Notes under the pieces: generated by a model
What the model was told of the DNA's origin: nothing
What the model saw: the letters and a program-made list of their open reading frames with translations, nothing else
Databases searched by the model: none
Made by a program: the position numbers and the translations under genes
Shown here: one piece after another, positions 1-9,287 of the stretch
How positions within the stretch are numbered: the first letter of the stretch is position 1
Layout: every line of letters begins with the position of its first letter
NCBI GenBank assembly: GCA_016720925.1
Contig: JADKJR010000008.1
Span: 124,001 to 188,000 of the forward strand
Direction: 5' to 3'
Source of the DNA: Betaproteobacteria bacterium
GTDB lineage: Bacteria; Pseudomonadota; Gammaproteobacteria; Burkholderiales; Usitatibacteraceae
DNA: 64,000 bases

Positions 1-738
1 GACAATGTTGGAGCCCAGAGTGACATGCGGCCAGACGATCAATGCTGGGACAGTGGCGGCATCTTTGATCTCGATCTGCGTGTAGCCAATATTGACCAGC
101 AGTCGAGCGCACTGCGCGCGCAGCAATGGCATGGAGCATCACCGCCGGTCCGTTGGGACTTCGGGGGGCTAACCGTCAAGGAATGGCTGGTGCGAGGGCC
201 GGACAACGTGCGGCTGGCGTTGATCGAGCGTATCGATCCACCACTTGTGGGCATGGGACATTTTTCCGGGCTGGGCCCAGTATTTAATTCAAGCCAGATT
301 GTGCGCGACTTGGGTGCCGCGCTGGCATTCTACGGCGATATACTTGGTTTCAAGAAATCGGTGTCGTATCAGTCCGACGCCTTCGCGCCTGGTGCCAGTG
401 TTTTCGGTATCCCGCCAGGTGTTGCGTCACGTGTCGGGCTGAGCCTCCACATTCTGCATCCGCAGGGCAAAATCGATGGCTCGGTCGAAATCGTTACCGT
501 GCCAGGCACCGATGGTTTGGATTGGTCTCAATCCTGTGCGCCACCCAATTTTGGTATGGCGGCGTTGCGCTTTCCCGTCAAGGACATTGTCTCGCTTGGC
601 AGGCATTTGATGCGCTGCGGCTGCGTGCTCGCGATGCCCATAACGACAACCGAGCTGGCCCCGCACGGCGAAGTGGGGCTACTTGCGGTTCGATCTCCGG
701 ACGGCGCGTGGCTCGAGTTCTACGAGTCGACGGTGTAA
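1..738 (+). CDS. VOC-family protein, 5' end outside window
   Basis: The reading frame is open from base 1, and the first in-frame ATG at 25 lies inside coding sequence, so the gene is probably cut by the window edge. The visible ~245 residues look like two vicinal-oxygen-chelate (glyoxalase/bleomycin-resistance) modules: the tail of one, then a second beginning near VRDLGAALAFYGDILGFKK and ending with SPDGAWLEFYE, the typical final beta strand with its metal-binding Glu. VOC proteins include dioxygenases, isomerases and lyases; the reaction cannot be told from this fragment. It is the first gene of a co-directional catabolic run. Confidence 0.7.
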   Translation, partial: DNVGAQSDMRPDDQCWDSGGIFDLDLRVANIDQQSSALRAQQWHGASPPVRWDFGGLTVKEWLVRGPDNVRLALIERIDPPLVGMGHFSGLGPVFNSSQIVRDLGAALAFYGDILGFKKSVSYQSDAFAPGASVFGIPPGVASRVGLSLHILHPQGKIDGSVEIVTVPGTDGLDWSQSCAPPNFGMAALRFPVKDIVSLGRHLMRCGCVLAMPITTTELAPHGEVGLLAVRSPDGAWLEFYESTV

Positions 739-993
739 GTCGAAACAAAGTTACATGGCTCGTTGCGTACGTCAATCAGCCCCGCATCGGGTTCTGCGTG
801 CGCAATGCCGATAACCTGTTGAACAAAGGTGCCTTGCGGAGGCCGACAGGTTGTTTGGTGTGTACGGAACGCATTGGCAAGGTTTTTGCTTCTTGCCTCT
901 CATGTTTCATACATGGCGCATTGGCAAGAATGCTGATCGTCTATTGAACGACGGCACTTATTCCATTCAACCTGATCCACTTGGAGCTTTCAG

Positions 994-1872
994 ATGCAAC
1001 TGACCAAACACGTGATTTGTCGCTTGACAGCCGCTGCCGTCACGCTGTGCCTGATGTCAGCGTCCGCATGCGCACTCGACCTGTCCAAGCCTGAGGACGC
1101 GTACAAAGCCTTGCTGCGCGTCGTTGGCAACATCGACGGCAAGCCGGTCTTCAAAGACTGGGAGGCCACAATTTTTGTCGTCCTGCCGGGTGAGAAGGCC
1201 AAACCGATCATGCGTATGCAGGGCTACAACGCCGGCCGAATGATTGCCAAGGTCGACGGCAGCTACGAATGGGTGACTCGCGAAGTGTCTTACTATCAGG
1301 ACCTGAAAACCGGTGAAATTATCGAACGCTGGGCCAACCCCTTCAATAGCAAGAAGGTCTGCGTCGTCCAGGTGGCCAACGACCCCGTCAGCAACAAGTT
1401 TCCGCCACCATCCAAAGACAGCCCAAGTCCGTTCAACGTGACCGGCGAGATCGCGTCGTTGCGCTGGGATGTGCCACTAGCCTACCCGAACGCACTGCCG
1501 CCAGCGGATCACCCCGATGAATCGACCGGACCGACCTATCTGGCGTCCGAGCATTTCATCTTCTTTGCCAACACCGCGGACCTGACCTCGGATACACAAC
1601 GGTCGACACCCACCCACTTCTCCTGGTTTCGCACTGGTCCTTGGTTGCCTTGGATGAAATTGGGCCAAGCGCCTGGCTACCTGATCTACAGTGGTCAAGG
1701 CCGCAAATACGATAACTTCAATCAACTACCGGCGAAGGTCAAGGACTACACGCTAAAGAACTTTCCGGCCTACGTTACTGCGCCGGACAGCTTCTACCAG
1801 CCCAACGAAACGAGCTGGACTTATTACGCCAAGCTGAAGAAGGCCGGTAAGCTACCGAATCATTGCGAGTGA
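994..1872 (+). CDS. exported DUF1838-family protein
   Basis: This 292-residue protein starts with a signal peptide of about 27 residues (basic MQLTKHVICR, hydrophobic core, SASACA cleavage site). The mature part begins DLSKPEDAYKALLRVVGNID and matches the DUF1838 family as I remember it, in both length and the conserved tryptophan/tyrosine-rich C-terminal half (SWTYYAKLKKAGKLP). DUF1838 proteins often lie among catabolic genes for aromatic or steroid-like compounds, but no activity is established. The ATG is preceded by GGAGCTTTCAG. The gene is 86 bases upstream of the FAD oxidoreductase and may share its transcript. Confidence 0.72.
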   Translation: MQLTKHVICRLTAAAVTLCLMSASACALDLSKPEDAYKALLRVVGNIDGKPVFKDWEATIFVVLPGEKAKPIMRMQGYNAGRMIAKVDGSYEWVTREVSYYQDLKTGEIIERWANPFNSKKVCVVQVANDPVSNKFPPPSKDSPSPFNVTGEIASLRWDVPLAYPNALPPADHPDESTGPTYLASEHFIFFANTADLTSDTQRSTPTHFSWFRTGPWLPWMKLGQAPGYLIYSGQGRKYDNFNQLPAKVKDYTLKNFPAYVTAPDSFYQPNETSWTYYAKLKKAGKLPNHCE

Positions 1873-1958
1873 ACGCACCGCAGCGGCAATTGCTGTTTTG
1901 AATTGACCAACGCGGCCGGTGGATTCACCGATTTTTTTCATTTGGAAGGAATGAGGCT

Positions 1959-3464
1959 ATGGCCAGCATTACATCTATAAAGCAATGGGACGTCGAGGTC
2001 GATGTCCTGATCCTTGGCTTCGGTCTCGCCGGCGCTAGTGCCGCGATTGAGGCACTCGATACCGACCCCAAAGCGAAAGTTTTGATCTGTGAAAAAATGC
2101 CCGAGAAGTTCGCTGGTGGAAATACCCGCGCTTCGGGGCAATCACTCTTGATCAACAAGAACCCCGAGGCGCTGAAAATCTACCAGCGCGCGATGAGCAC
2201 CACGAATCCGATTCCGGAAGACATGCTTGACACTTGGGCCACGCGCATGTCGCAGTTGGAGCCGTGGATCAAGGCGCGCGCGGACGAAGTTGGCGCGCAA
2301 TTTATTCATGGGGTTGGCTTCACCGACCGCGAAGCTGTGCTTGAATTCCCAGAGTTCGGTGCTGCCGAAGCGGTAGCGCATACGGCAACAATCCTGCCCA
2401 TTCCCGCTGGGGTATGGCTGGCGTTTAAGGCAAATATAGACAAGCGTCCGGTAGAGGTAATGTACGAGACGCCAATTGTTGATCTCATTCAGGACCCCGA
2501 TACGCTGGAAGTTTTTGGCGCGGTCGTGTTGCATAAGGGCAAGTCCGCAGCCATCAAGGCCAAGCGTGGCGTCGTTCTGGCAACGGGTGGCTATGCCGCC
2601 AACCTGGAAATGCAACGCAATTTTTGCGGGTACGATGAGCTTCATCCACTCGGCACACCAGCCAATACCGGCGATGGCATTCCTATCTTGCAGAAGGCTG
2701 GCGCGCAACTTTGGCACATGCGTAACAAGGGTCAATCAGGTGGTATTTGGCCGGGATTGCGTATTCCTGGCTACCAGACCGTATTCTTACGTAACTTGTT
2801 CTGGCAGAGCTATAGCTGGATCGAAATAGCTGCCGATAACGTGCGCTTTTATGACGAAACCGCCGAATTGCAACTCACGCACTACAAGGAAAAAATTCAC
2901 AAACACTGGGTTGATACGCCGCACATGAACGCCGGCCCGGTGCACATGATCTTCGACGAAACGACGCGAGCATATAACTGCTTGGCACTTAAGGCATTTA
3001 CCTGGAACATAGCCGCTGAGAATCTCGACTGGAGCGACGACAACACTGCAGAGATCAAGCAGGGATGGGTCCTCAAGGCCGACACCATCGCGGAACTCGC
3101 GCTCCTGATCAACCGCGACCCATCAGCGGTTGAAGCCACCGTCAAACAATATAACACTGCGTGCGAACTTGGGCAGGATGACGCCTTTGGGCGCAATCCG
3201 GTAACCTTGCAGCCGATTACACAGGGGCCATTTTACGCAGTACAAATTGTCCCGGCTGTGGTGTGCACCAGTGGTGGCGGCAAACGAAATATGGAGTCGC
3301 AGGTACTGGACCACTCAAGCAAGCCGATTCCGCGTTTGTACGAGGCGGGCGAGTTAGGCTCCATGTTCTCCAATTTGTACCAGAATGGCTGCTACCTTAC
3401 CGAAGCCATGATCTCGGGTCGCGCCGCTGGCAAGAACGCGGCGCATGCAGCACCTTGGAAATGA
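1959..3464 (+). CDS. FAD-binding oxidoreductase (fumarate reductase/KstD-like)
   Basis: A 501-residue soluble flavoprotein. The N-terminal dinucleotide-binding motif is VDVLILGFGLAGASAA (about residues 14-29), followed by an acidic strand end (LICEKMP) and the GGNTRASGQS loop typical of the FAD_binding_2 family. The C-terminal FAD motif is YEAGELGSM...GRAAGKNAA. The family contains fumarate reductases, 3-ketosteroid 1-dehydrogenases and related alpha,beta-desaturases. Length and architecture fit the KstD-like branch, but the substrate cannot be fixed. A strong GGAAGGAATG-type ribosome site lies just upstream of the ATG. The CoA-transferase and ligase downstream suggest it acts on an acid or CoA intermediate. 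Confidence 0.82.
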   Translation: MASITSIKQWDVEVDVLILGFGLAGASAAIEALDTDPKAKVLICEKMPEKFAGGNTRASGQSLLINKNPEALKIYQRAMSTTNPIPEDMLDTWATRMSQLEPWIKARADEVGAQFIHGVGFTDREAVLEFPEFGAAEAVAHTATILPIPAGVWLAFKANIDKRPVEVMYETPIVDLIQDPDTLEVFGAVVLHKGKSAAIKAKRGVVLATGGYAANLEMQRNFCGYDELHPLGTPANTGDGIPILQKAGAQLWHMRNKGQSGGIWPGLRIPGYQTVFLRNLFWQSYSWIEIAADNVRFYDETAELQLTHYKEKIHKHWVDTPHMNAGPVHMIFDETTRAYNCLALKAFTWNIAAENLDWSDDNTAEIKQGWVLKADTIAELALLINRDPSAVEATVKQYNTACELGQDDAFGRNPVTLQPITQGPFYAVQIVPAVVCTSGGGKRNMESQVLDHSSKPIPRLYEAGELGSMFSNLYQNGCYLTEAMISGRAAGKNAAHAAPWK

Positions 3465-3476
3465 GGGCGATTTTCC

Positions 3477-3701
3477 ATGCGAGTTAATACGGTATCGCTC
3501 AAGCTTGGCGTGCGTATAGACAGTGCTAACGTCAAAGACGGCAACATTGTCATGAACGGATTTGCAGGCATGGTGCCATGTGAAACCATTGTGACTCCGA
3601 ATGAGGCGATACAGATGGCCAAACTCTGCCTCAAGCCGTCGATCATCAAACTCTGTATCGGTGCGCTGTTTGTACGCACGCCCACCGAAAGCAAAAGTTG
3701 A
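3477..3701 (+). CDS. small conserved-looking hypothetical protein
   Basis: A 74-residue protein that starts 12 bases after the flavoprotein stop, with GAGGG 10 bases before its ATG, so it is likely translated from the same message. It shows alternating strands (MRVNTVSLKLGVRIDS, GNIVMNGFAGMVPCETIV) and a short helix (NEAIQMAKLCLKPSIIK). I do not recognise a family. Its position directly behind the oxidoreductase raises the possibility of an accessory or partner polypeptide. Spacing and ribosome site are the main evidence that it is real. Confidence 0.5.
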   Translation: MRVNTVSLKLGVRIDSANVKDGNIVMNGFAGMVPCETIVTPNEAIQMAKLCLKPSIIKLCIGALFVRTPTESKS

Positions 3702-3991
3702 TCAACGCGCATGACATGCGGCCCACGGCGGGTGTAAATCCGTGCGATTGCGGATCGATTATTAAACTCGAACACACCTTGTACTCGGTTGCTCTTGATC
3801 CATTCGCGTTGCAGATCGATGTTGCAGGCGTTCCAAGCCTGTTCCACTCCGGTGAAGTACGGGGTTCGAAATTCGACAGTGGCAATCATCTCCCCCAGTA
3901 ATTTATGGGCTTGGCGGGAGAAAGGTGACGGCACGAAAATTGCGTATCGATATGGAAACGAGTACGGGTCAATACTTCACTACCGAGGATT
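3702..3991. other. gap between small ORF and CoA-transferase
   Basis: No convincing gene is seen. A minus-strand open frame (3392-3934) has a coding-like stretch at its start (MIATVEFRTPYFTGVEQAWN) but then runs antisense through the 74-residue ORF and the flavoprotein, so at most it is a gene scar confined to about 3690-3934. The bases just before 3992 contain the likely leader of the CoA-transferase gene. Confidence 0.35.
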
Positions 3992-5191
3992 ATGAAACCA
4001 CTTGACGGAATCTTGATGCTGGATCTGACGCACATGCTGTCCGGTCCGTACGGGGCCATGATCCTCACCGATCTAGGCGCGCGTACGATCAAGGTCGAAC
4101 CACCGGGCAGAGGTGAGGGAACACGCGCGCTACTAGCTGCCAGTCACGACTATTCACGTCACGGCATGGGCGCTTACTTTCTGACTCTCAACCGTGGCAA
4201 GGAGAGCGTCTGCATCGATTTGAAGAGCGATCTTGGCCTCGAGGTTTTCTACGACCTGGTACGCAGGGCTGACGTTGTTTTCGACAACTTTAGCGTTGGT
4301 GTCACCAAGCGTTTGAAGATTGATCATGAAACGCTTTCGCGCATCAACCCAAAAATAATAACGTGCTCGGTGTCGGGTTTCGGCGAAACCGGGCCTGACA
4401 CGAACCGGCCCGCGTTCGACCAAGTCGTGCAGGGCATGGGAGGCGGCATGTCGATGAGCGGCTTCCCCGATCGCGACCCCGTGCGATCGGGCATACCGAT
4501 TGGCGACCTTGGCGGAGGTGTGTTCGGTGCAATCGGCGTGCTGGCAGCACTGAATGCACGCACCTCCACCGGTCGCGGTCAGCATGTGGATGTCTCCATG
4601 CTCGATGTGCAGATTTCTATGCTCAACTACATGGCGACGATGTATCTGATGTCGGGGAACGTGCCAGACCGTATTGGGAACAGCCATTTCGTCCATGTGC
4701 CTTACAACACCTACCGCACGCAGACTGGACACATCATTATCGCTTGCATCGGGGACGCGTTCTTCGAGAGGTTCCGCGATGTGATTGGACACGAGGAGCT
4801 GCAAGAGCCGCGCTACTTGAAGCAACCGGCTCGTTTCGCCAACCGCGAACGTATCGATATGATCATCCAGGAGGAGTTGATCGGCAACACCGCCGAGTAC
4901 TGGCTAGCGAAACTGCGAAAGGCGCGAATCCCGTGTGCGCCGGTAAATGACTTCGCGGAAGCGCTGAATGACTCACAGATACGCTCGCGGAATATGGTGA
5001 TCGACGTAAAACTTCAAAACGGTGAAATTGTTCAAATGCCGGGAAACCCGATCAAGCTGACAGACACACATGAAGGCACCGTCAGTCCACCGCCTACGTT
5101 GGGGGAACACACCGAATCCGTGCTGAGCGATTTGCTCGGTTACGACAAGCTGCGTGTCGCGTCACTGCGCCGAAATTCGGTGATCCAGTAG
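3992..5191 (+). CDS. CoA-transferase family III (CaiB/BaiF)
   Basis: A 399-residue family III CoA-transferase, which moves CoA between carboxylic acids through an aspartyl-CoA thioester. The N-terminal signature LDLTHMLSGPYGAMILTDLG and IKVEPPGRGEGTR are typical, and the catalytic aspartate is probably D143 in NRPAFDQVVQGMGGG. Length matches the family (380-410 residues). It lies between the flavoprotein and the HyuAB pair, so it probably activates an acid released in this pathway. A second family III enzyme at 38372 has only family-level resemblance. Confidence 0.9.
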   Translation: MKPLDGILMLDLTHMLSGPYGAMILTDLGARTIKVEPPGRGEGTRALLAASHDYSRHGMGAYFLTLNRGKESVCIDLKSDLGLEVFYDLVRRADVVFDNFSVGVTKRLKIDHETLSRINPKIITCSVSGFGETGPDTNRPAFDQVVQGMGGGMSMSGFPDRDPVRSGIPIGDLGGGVFGAIGVLAALNARTSTGRGQHVDVSMLDVQISMLNYMATMYLMSGNVPDRIGNSHFVHVPYNTYRTQTGHIIIACIGDAFFERFRDVIGHEELQEPRYLKQPARFANRERIDMIIQEELIGNTAEYWLAKLRKARIPCAPVNDFAEALNDSQIRSRNMVIDVKLQNGEIVQMPGNPIKLTDTHEGTVSPPPTLGEHTESVLSDLLGYDKLRVASLRRNSVIQ

Positions 5192-5275
5192 GTCAAACAA
5201 GGAACCGCGCGAATATCATGAACTTGCTGGCTGGCATCCGCTCGGCGGCACAATTGGGGCAATGAGGAGTAACTT

Positions 5276-5482
5276 ATGTCATCCGGTACAACGCGAAGCT
5301 ACCGACTCGGGGTCGATGTTGGTGGCACCTTCACTGACTTGCTGCTTATCGACGAGGGCAACGGGTTAACCTATTCGGCCAAGGTGCCCTCTACGCCAGC
5401 CGACTCGTCGATTGGCGTGCTCAACGGCATTGACAAACTGTGCGCGCAAAATGACATCAACCCCGGCACATCACTCACGTGA
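5276..5482 (+). CDS. hyuA: hydantoinase/oxoprolinase subunit A, N-terminal fragment
   Basis: The first 68 residues of a HyuA-type protein, including the phosphate-binding motif YRLGVDVGGTFTDLLLI, which binds ATP in the actin-like fold. The frame stops at TGA 5480-5482, exactly where the family continues with the HGTTVATN motif, which is present one frame over in the next entry. Adding one G in CACGTGATG would read LTVMHGTTVATN without interruption, so a single-base deletion (real or sequencing error) is the simplest explanation. GAGGAG just upstream of the ATG is a good ribosome site. Confidence 0.85.
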   Translation: MSSGTTRSYRLGVDVGGTFTDLLLIDEGNGLTYSAKVPSTPADSSIGVLNGIDKLCAQNDINPGTSLT

Positions 5483-7347
5483 TGCACGGCACCACGGTGG
5501 CCACCAATACCGTGTTGGAAGGAAAGGGCGCGCGCGTCGGCCTAGTCACTACTAAGGGCTACCGCCAGGTCTTACAGATCGCGCGCTCTTTCGTGCCTGG
5601 TGGTCTGGGCGGGTGGGTAATCTACAACAAAAGACCGTTACTGGCGCCGCTAGAGTTGACGATCGAGGCTGACGAACGTATTGACGCCCGCGGAAATCAG
5701 GTAAGTCCGTTGGACGAACTTGCGTTACGTGCAAGCCTCAGCACTTTACAGAACCAGGGAATAGAAGCAATGACTGTTTCCCTGATCAACGCATATGCCA
5801 ATGGCGCTCACGAACAGCGCGTACGCGAGATCGTCGAAGAAGCAATGCCCGGAATCCCTGTGTCGATCTCGTCCGAGGTTATTCCCGAGATGTACGAATA
5901 TGAGCGTACTGAGACAACCGTGGTCAACTCCTACGTTCGACCGAAGGTCTCTCGCTATATTCAAAACTTGCACACCGAAGTTGATCGCAAGATGCCCGGC
6001 GTGAAACTGCACGTACTGCGCTCGGATGGTGGATTGGCCGCAGTGGACGCGGCTCGCAACAATCCAGTCACCCTACTTATGAGTGGGCCTGCCGGCGGTG
6101 TCGCCGGCGCCCAGTGGATTGCAAGGCAATCCGGATTCAAGAACCTGTTGACGTTTGACATGGGTGGCACCTCAACCGACGTGGCGCTAATACAGAACGA
6201 TACGGCGCAGACGCGACGTGAGACCCGAGTCGCCGATGTGACGGTGCGCGCGCCTTCGATCGACGTGCGCACCGTGGGGGCGGGCGGCGGCTCGATCGCA
6301 TATGTTCCGGAGCTCACCAAGGCACTACGGGTCGGCCCGCAAAGCGCCGGCGCCGACCCGGGGCCTGCCGCCTATGGCATGGGCGGTGACAAGCCCACGG
6401 TGACCGATGCAAACGTTGTACTTGGATACCTGCCAGCATCATCACGGCTCGGCGGCGACATGAAGATTGACCACAAGATGGCCGTGAAGGCAGTCAAGAC
6501 GATCGCCGACGCACTTGGCAAAACAGTCCAAGAGGCTGCCGAGGGGATTGTCAACATCGTCAATGAAAATATGTTTGGCGCGCTACGCCTTGTGTCGATT
6601 GAGCAAGGATACGACCCGCGAGACTTCGCGCTGATAGGCTTCGGAGGCGCAGGCCCACTGCATGCCAATGCACTAGGAAAACTCAGTGGCTCGTGGCCGG
6701 TCATTATTCCCCCCGGGCCCGGGGTATTGTGCGCCTACGGTGATGCCACCACGCGTCTGCGTGACGAAGCCTCACGTACTTTCATCCGCCGCTTCAGCGA
6801 AACTTCGAATGCCGAGGTGCTGGCAATTCTGGATGATCTAACGTCGACCGCTAAGAAATCACTGGTCGCCGAGAACGTGTCCGACGCGCAGCAGACCGTG
6901 GACTACCAGCTAGACGTGCGCTACCAAGGCCAGGGTATGCGGCTCAGCGTCGACGTGACACGCAGCTTTCTCGATACCGAAGGCCTGGTGGGCGTCGCAA
7001 AACGCTTTGATGAAATGCACTCCCAGCTCTACACCTTCGCGCTTGACGCCGAACAGGAGCTGGTCAGCCTGCGTGCGATCGTGCAGGGACCGGAAACCAA
7101 TGTGCGCGCCGAAAAGATGGTGCTGGGCAGTGCCGACGCATCCAAGGCAATCATCGAAGAATCAACTATCTACGTCTATGGTGCGGAGCATAAGACTCGG
7201 ATCTACGACCGCAACAAGCTCACGGCAGGCAACTGCATTGTCGGCCCGGCCATCGTTTGCCAGATGGACACAACGACCTTGATCCTGCCCGGCCACACCG
7301 GTCAGGTTGATGCCGTGGGCAACATCCTGATTCGCCCGAACGTCTGA
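5479..7347 (+). CDS. hyuA: hydantoinase/oxoprolinase subunit A, main part
   Basis: 622 residues covering the rest of HyuA: MHGTTVATNTVLEGKGA, the GGLGGWVIYNKRPLL region, LTFDMGGTSTDVALI, the glycine-rich AGGGSIAYVP and GPQSAGADPGPAAYG segments, and FGGAGPLHANALG. With the upstream 68 residues the total (~690) matches full-length HyuA. These ATP-dependent enzymes open hydantoins, 5-oxoproline or lactams, or carboxylate ketones, together with HyuB. The apparent GTG start overlaps the upstream stop as GTGA, so coupled re-initiation is possible if the break is real. hyuB follows 23 bases later. Confidence 0.88.
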   Translation: MMHGTTVATNTVLEGKGARVGLVTTKGYRQVLQIARSFVPGGLGGWVIYNKRPLLAPLELTIEADERIDARGNQVSPLDELALRASLSTLQNQGIEAMTVSLINAYANGAHEQRVREIVEEAMPGIPVSISSEVIPEMYEYERTETTVVNSYVRPKVSRYIQNLHTEVDRKMPGVKLHVLRSDGGLAAVDAARNNPVTLLMSGPAGGVAGAQWIARQSGFKNLLTFDMGGTSTDVALIQNDTAQTRRETRVADVTVRAPSIDVRTVGAGGGSIAYVPELTKALRVGPQSAGADPGPAAYGMGGDKPTVTDANVVLGYLPASSRLGGDMKIDHKMAVKAVKTIADALGKTVQEAAEGIVNIVNENMFGALRLVSIEQGYDPRDFALIGFGGAGPLHANALGKLSGSWPVIIPPGPGVLCAYGDATTRLRDEASRTFIRRFSETSNAEVLAILDDLTSTAKKSLVAENVSDAQQTVDYQLDVRYQGQGMRLSVDVTRSFLDTEGLVGVAKRFDEMHSQLYTFALDAEQELVSLRAIVQGPETNVRAEKMVLGSADASKAIIEESTIYVYGAEHKTRIYDRNKLTAGNCIVGPAIVCQMDTTTLILPGHTGQVDAVGNILIRPNV

Positions 7348-7370
7348 TTCGAATATCTAAGGAAACCATC

Positions 7371-9257
7371 ATGCCAGCCAAGATCATTCAGACGGATAGC
7401 GCGCCATTCAAATCGGTGGCGCTCGACTCAATCACGCTCGACATTATTGAGAACGCCTTGCGCAACGCGCGCACGGAGATGGACGCAGTCCTCTTCCGTA
7501 CGGCAATGTCGCCCGGTATCCGCGAGCAGCACGACGCCTTCCCGATGATTGCCAACAACGACGGCAAGATGGTCGTTGGACAGTTTGGTTCTTTCATTCA
7601 CGGTTTTGTCGACGGCTACGAGGGAACTATCGAGGAAGGCGACATCTTCCTCACCAATGATCCTTACTCTTGCAATGGGGCGGTCAGCCACCTCAATGAC
7701 TGGTTGACGATGATGCCGATTTATCATCAGGGACGCGTAGTCAGCTGGGCCGCAATGTTTGGACACATGACCGACAATGGCGGAAAGGTACCAGGCAGTT
7801 TACCGACTGACGCAGCGCAGATCTTCGAGGAAGGCTTGCAGATCCCGCCAGTCAAGATTTACCGCAAGGGCGAGCTCAACACCGAGATGCATGCGCTGCT
7901 GCTGCGCAACTGTCGTATGCCACACTGGAACCGTGCCGACTTCGATGCCATCGTTGCCGCGCTTCGCATCGCTGAACGGCGTGTGACAGAAATTGTCTCG
8001 CGCTTTGGCGTGGACGAGTACATTGCCGCGATGCACGAGATGCTCGATCGCAATCGCCGTGCCATGAGTTCCATTATCCAGATGGTGATCCCGGAGAAGC
8101 CGCAGTCTTTTGAGGACTACATTGATGATGACGGCGTCGGCATGGGTCCGTACAAGATCGCATGCAAGATGTGGAGGGAGGGCGACAAGGCAATCTTTGA
8201 TTTTGGAGGAACCGACCCGCAATCGATCAGTTCGGTAAACTTTCTCCTCAATGAAGAGATGTTCAAGATGTTCCTCGGGTCGTTCTTCATAAATCTTTTC
8301 GACCCACAGATACTGTTCAATGACGGCTTTTACGAACTTGTTGATGTTCGAATCCCCGAGGCCAGCATACTCAAGCCCCGCCGTCCGGCGGCGCTGTCCT
8401 GCCGTACGCACCTACTTGGTCGCATCTTCGACATTATGGGCGGCGTACTTGGTCAGGGCGCGCCCGAGGCACTCAATGCGGCCGGCTTCTCCGACAGCCC
8501 CCACCTGATGTTTTCAGGCTATGACAAGAATGGTGAGTGGTATCAACTTTTCCAGATCGGATTTGGGGGCATTCCCGGGCGGCCGGCGGGCGACGGCCCT
8601 GATGGCCATTCGTTGTGGCCTTCGTTTACTAACGTTCCCAACGAATTTCTCGAGAGCTACTTTCCGCTGCGCATTATCGAGTACAGCTCCATTCCGGATT
8701 CGGGGGGAGCAGGCAAGCACCGCGGCGGCAATGGTGTGTGCACAGCCTACGAATTTCTAGCGGACGGTGAAATCTCGATCCACGATGATCGCTGGTTGAC
8801 CTACCCTTGGGGCGTCAACGGCGGAAAGCCCGGCGCGCGCAGTAACAAACTGCTCAAGCACCAGGACGGGACGCAACAGTGGCTGCCCTCCAAATGCGAC
8901 CGCGTCAAGGTGGGTGATGGGGACATACTGTATTTCAATACTTGGGGTGGCGGCGGTTGGGGCGACCCACTCGAACGACCAGCAGACCTCGTCGCTCTCG
9001 ACTGTCGGCGCGGCTTGGTTACGCGGGAAGGTGCGCGCCGCTATGGCGTTGTTGTCCTTGAGGACTTTACTGTTGACCTGAAAGCGACGAACGCGCGCCG
9101 CGCGAAGATATCCGCAGAGCGACCCAAAATTGAGCTGTTCGACCGCGGCGGCACGATCGAGGAGTTGCGAGCAAGATGCAAGGAAGAGACCTTTCTCGAT
9201 CCTCCGAAGACTCCGACATTCGCTAAATGGATCAGGAAGCCGGGCGTGTTCGCATAA
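7371..9257 (+). CDS. hyuB: hydantoinase/oxoprolinase subunit B
   Basis: A 628-residue HyuB-type subunit, the partner of HyuA in ATP-dependent amide or lactam hydrolysis or ketone carboxylation. Typical features are MSPGIREQHDAFPMI, the FLTNDPYSCNGAVSHLND metal-site region, MFGHMTDNGGKVPGS, the RGGNGVCTAYEF segment and the C-terminal NTWGGGGWGDPLERP block. It is intact and of family length (500-650). AGGAAACC lies just before the ATG. Known HyuAB homologues act on 5-oxoproline, hydantoins, caprolactam or acetone, so the substrate is open; neighbouring C-N hydrolases favour a cyclic amide. Confidence 0.92.
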   Translation: MPAKIIQTDSAPFKSVALDSITLDIIENALRNARTEMDAVLFRTAMSPGIREQHDAFPMIANNDGKMVVGQFGSFIHGFVDGYEGTIEEGDIFLTNDPYSCNGAVSHLNDWLTMMPIYHQGRVVSWAAMFGHMTDNGGKVPGSLPTDAAQIFEEGLQIPPVKIYRKGELNTEMHALLLRNCRMPHWNRADFDAIVAALRIAERRVTEIVSRFGVDEYIAAMHEMLDRNRRAMSSIIQMVIPEKPQSFEDYIDDDGVGMGPYKIACKMWREGDKAIFDFGGTDPQSISSVNFLLNEEMFKMFLGSFFINLFDPQILFNDGFYELVDVRIPEASILKPRRPAALSCRTHLLGRIFDIMGGVLGQGAPEALNAAGFSDSPHLMFSGYDKNGEWYQLFQIGFGGIPGRPAGDGPDGHSLWPSFTNVPNEFLESYFPLRIIEYSSIPDSGGAGKHRGGNGVCTAYEFLADGEISIHDDRWLTYPWGVNGGKPGARSNKLLKHQDGTQQWLPSKCDRVKVGDGDILYFNTWGGGGWGDPLERPADLVALDCRRGLVTREGARRYGVVVLEDFTVDLKATNARRAKISAERPKIELFDRGGTIEELRARCKEETFLDPPKTPTFAKWIRKPGVFA

Positions 9258-9287
9258 GATGGAGCGAAGGATGATGATGAGGCGACT

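Noticed and set aside
3392..3934. Minus-strand 180-codon ORF
   Set aside because: Most of it is antisense to the FAD oxidoreductase and the 74-residue ORF; only the first ~80 codons look coding-like, with no family match.
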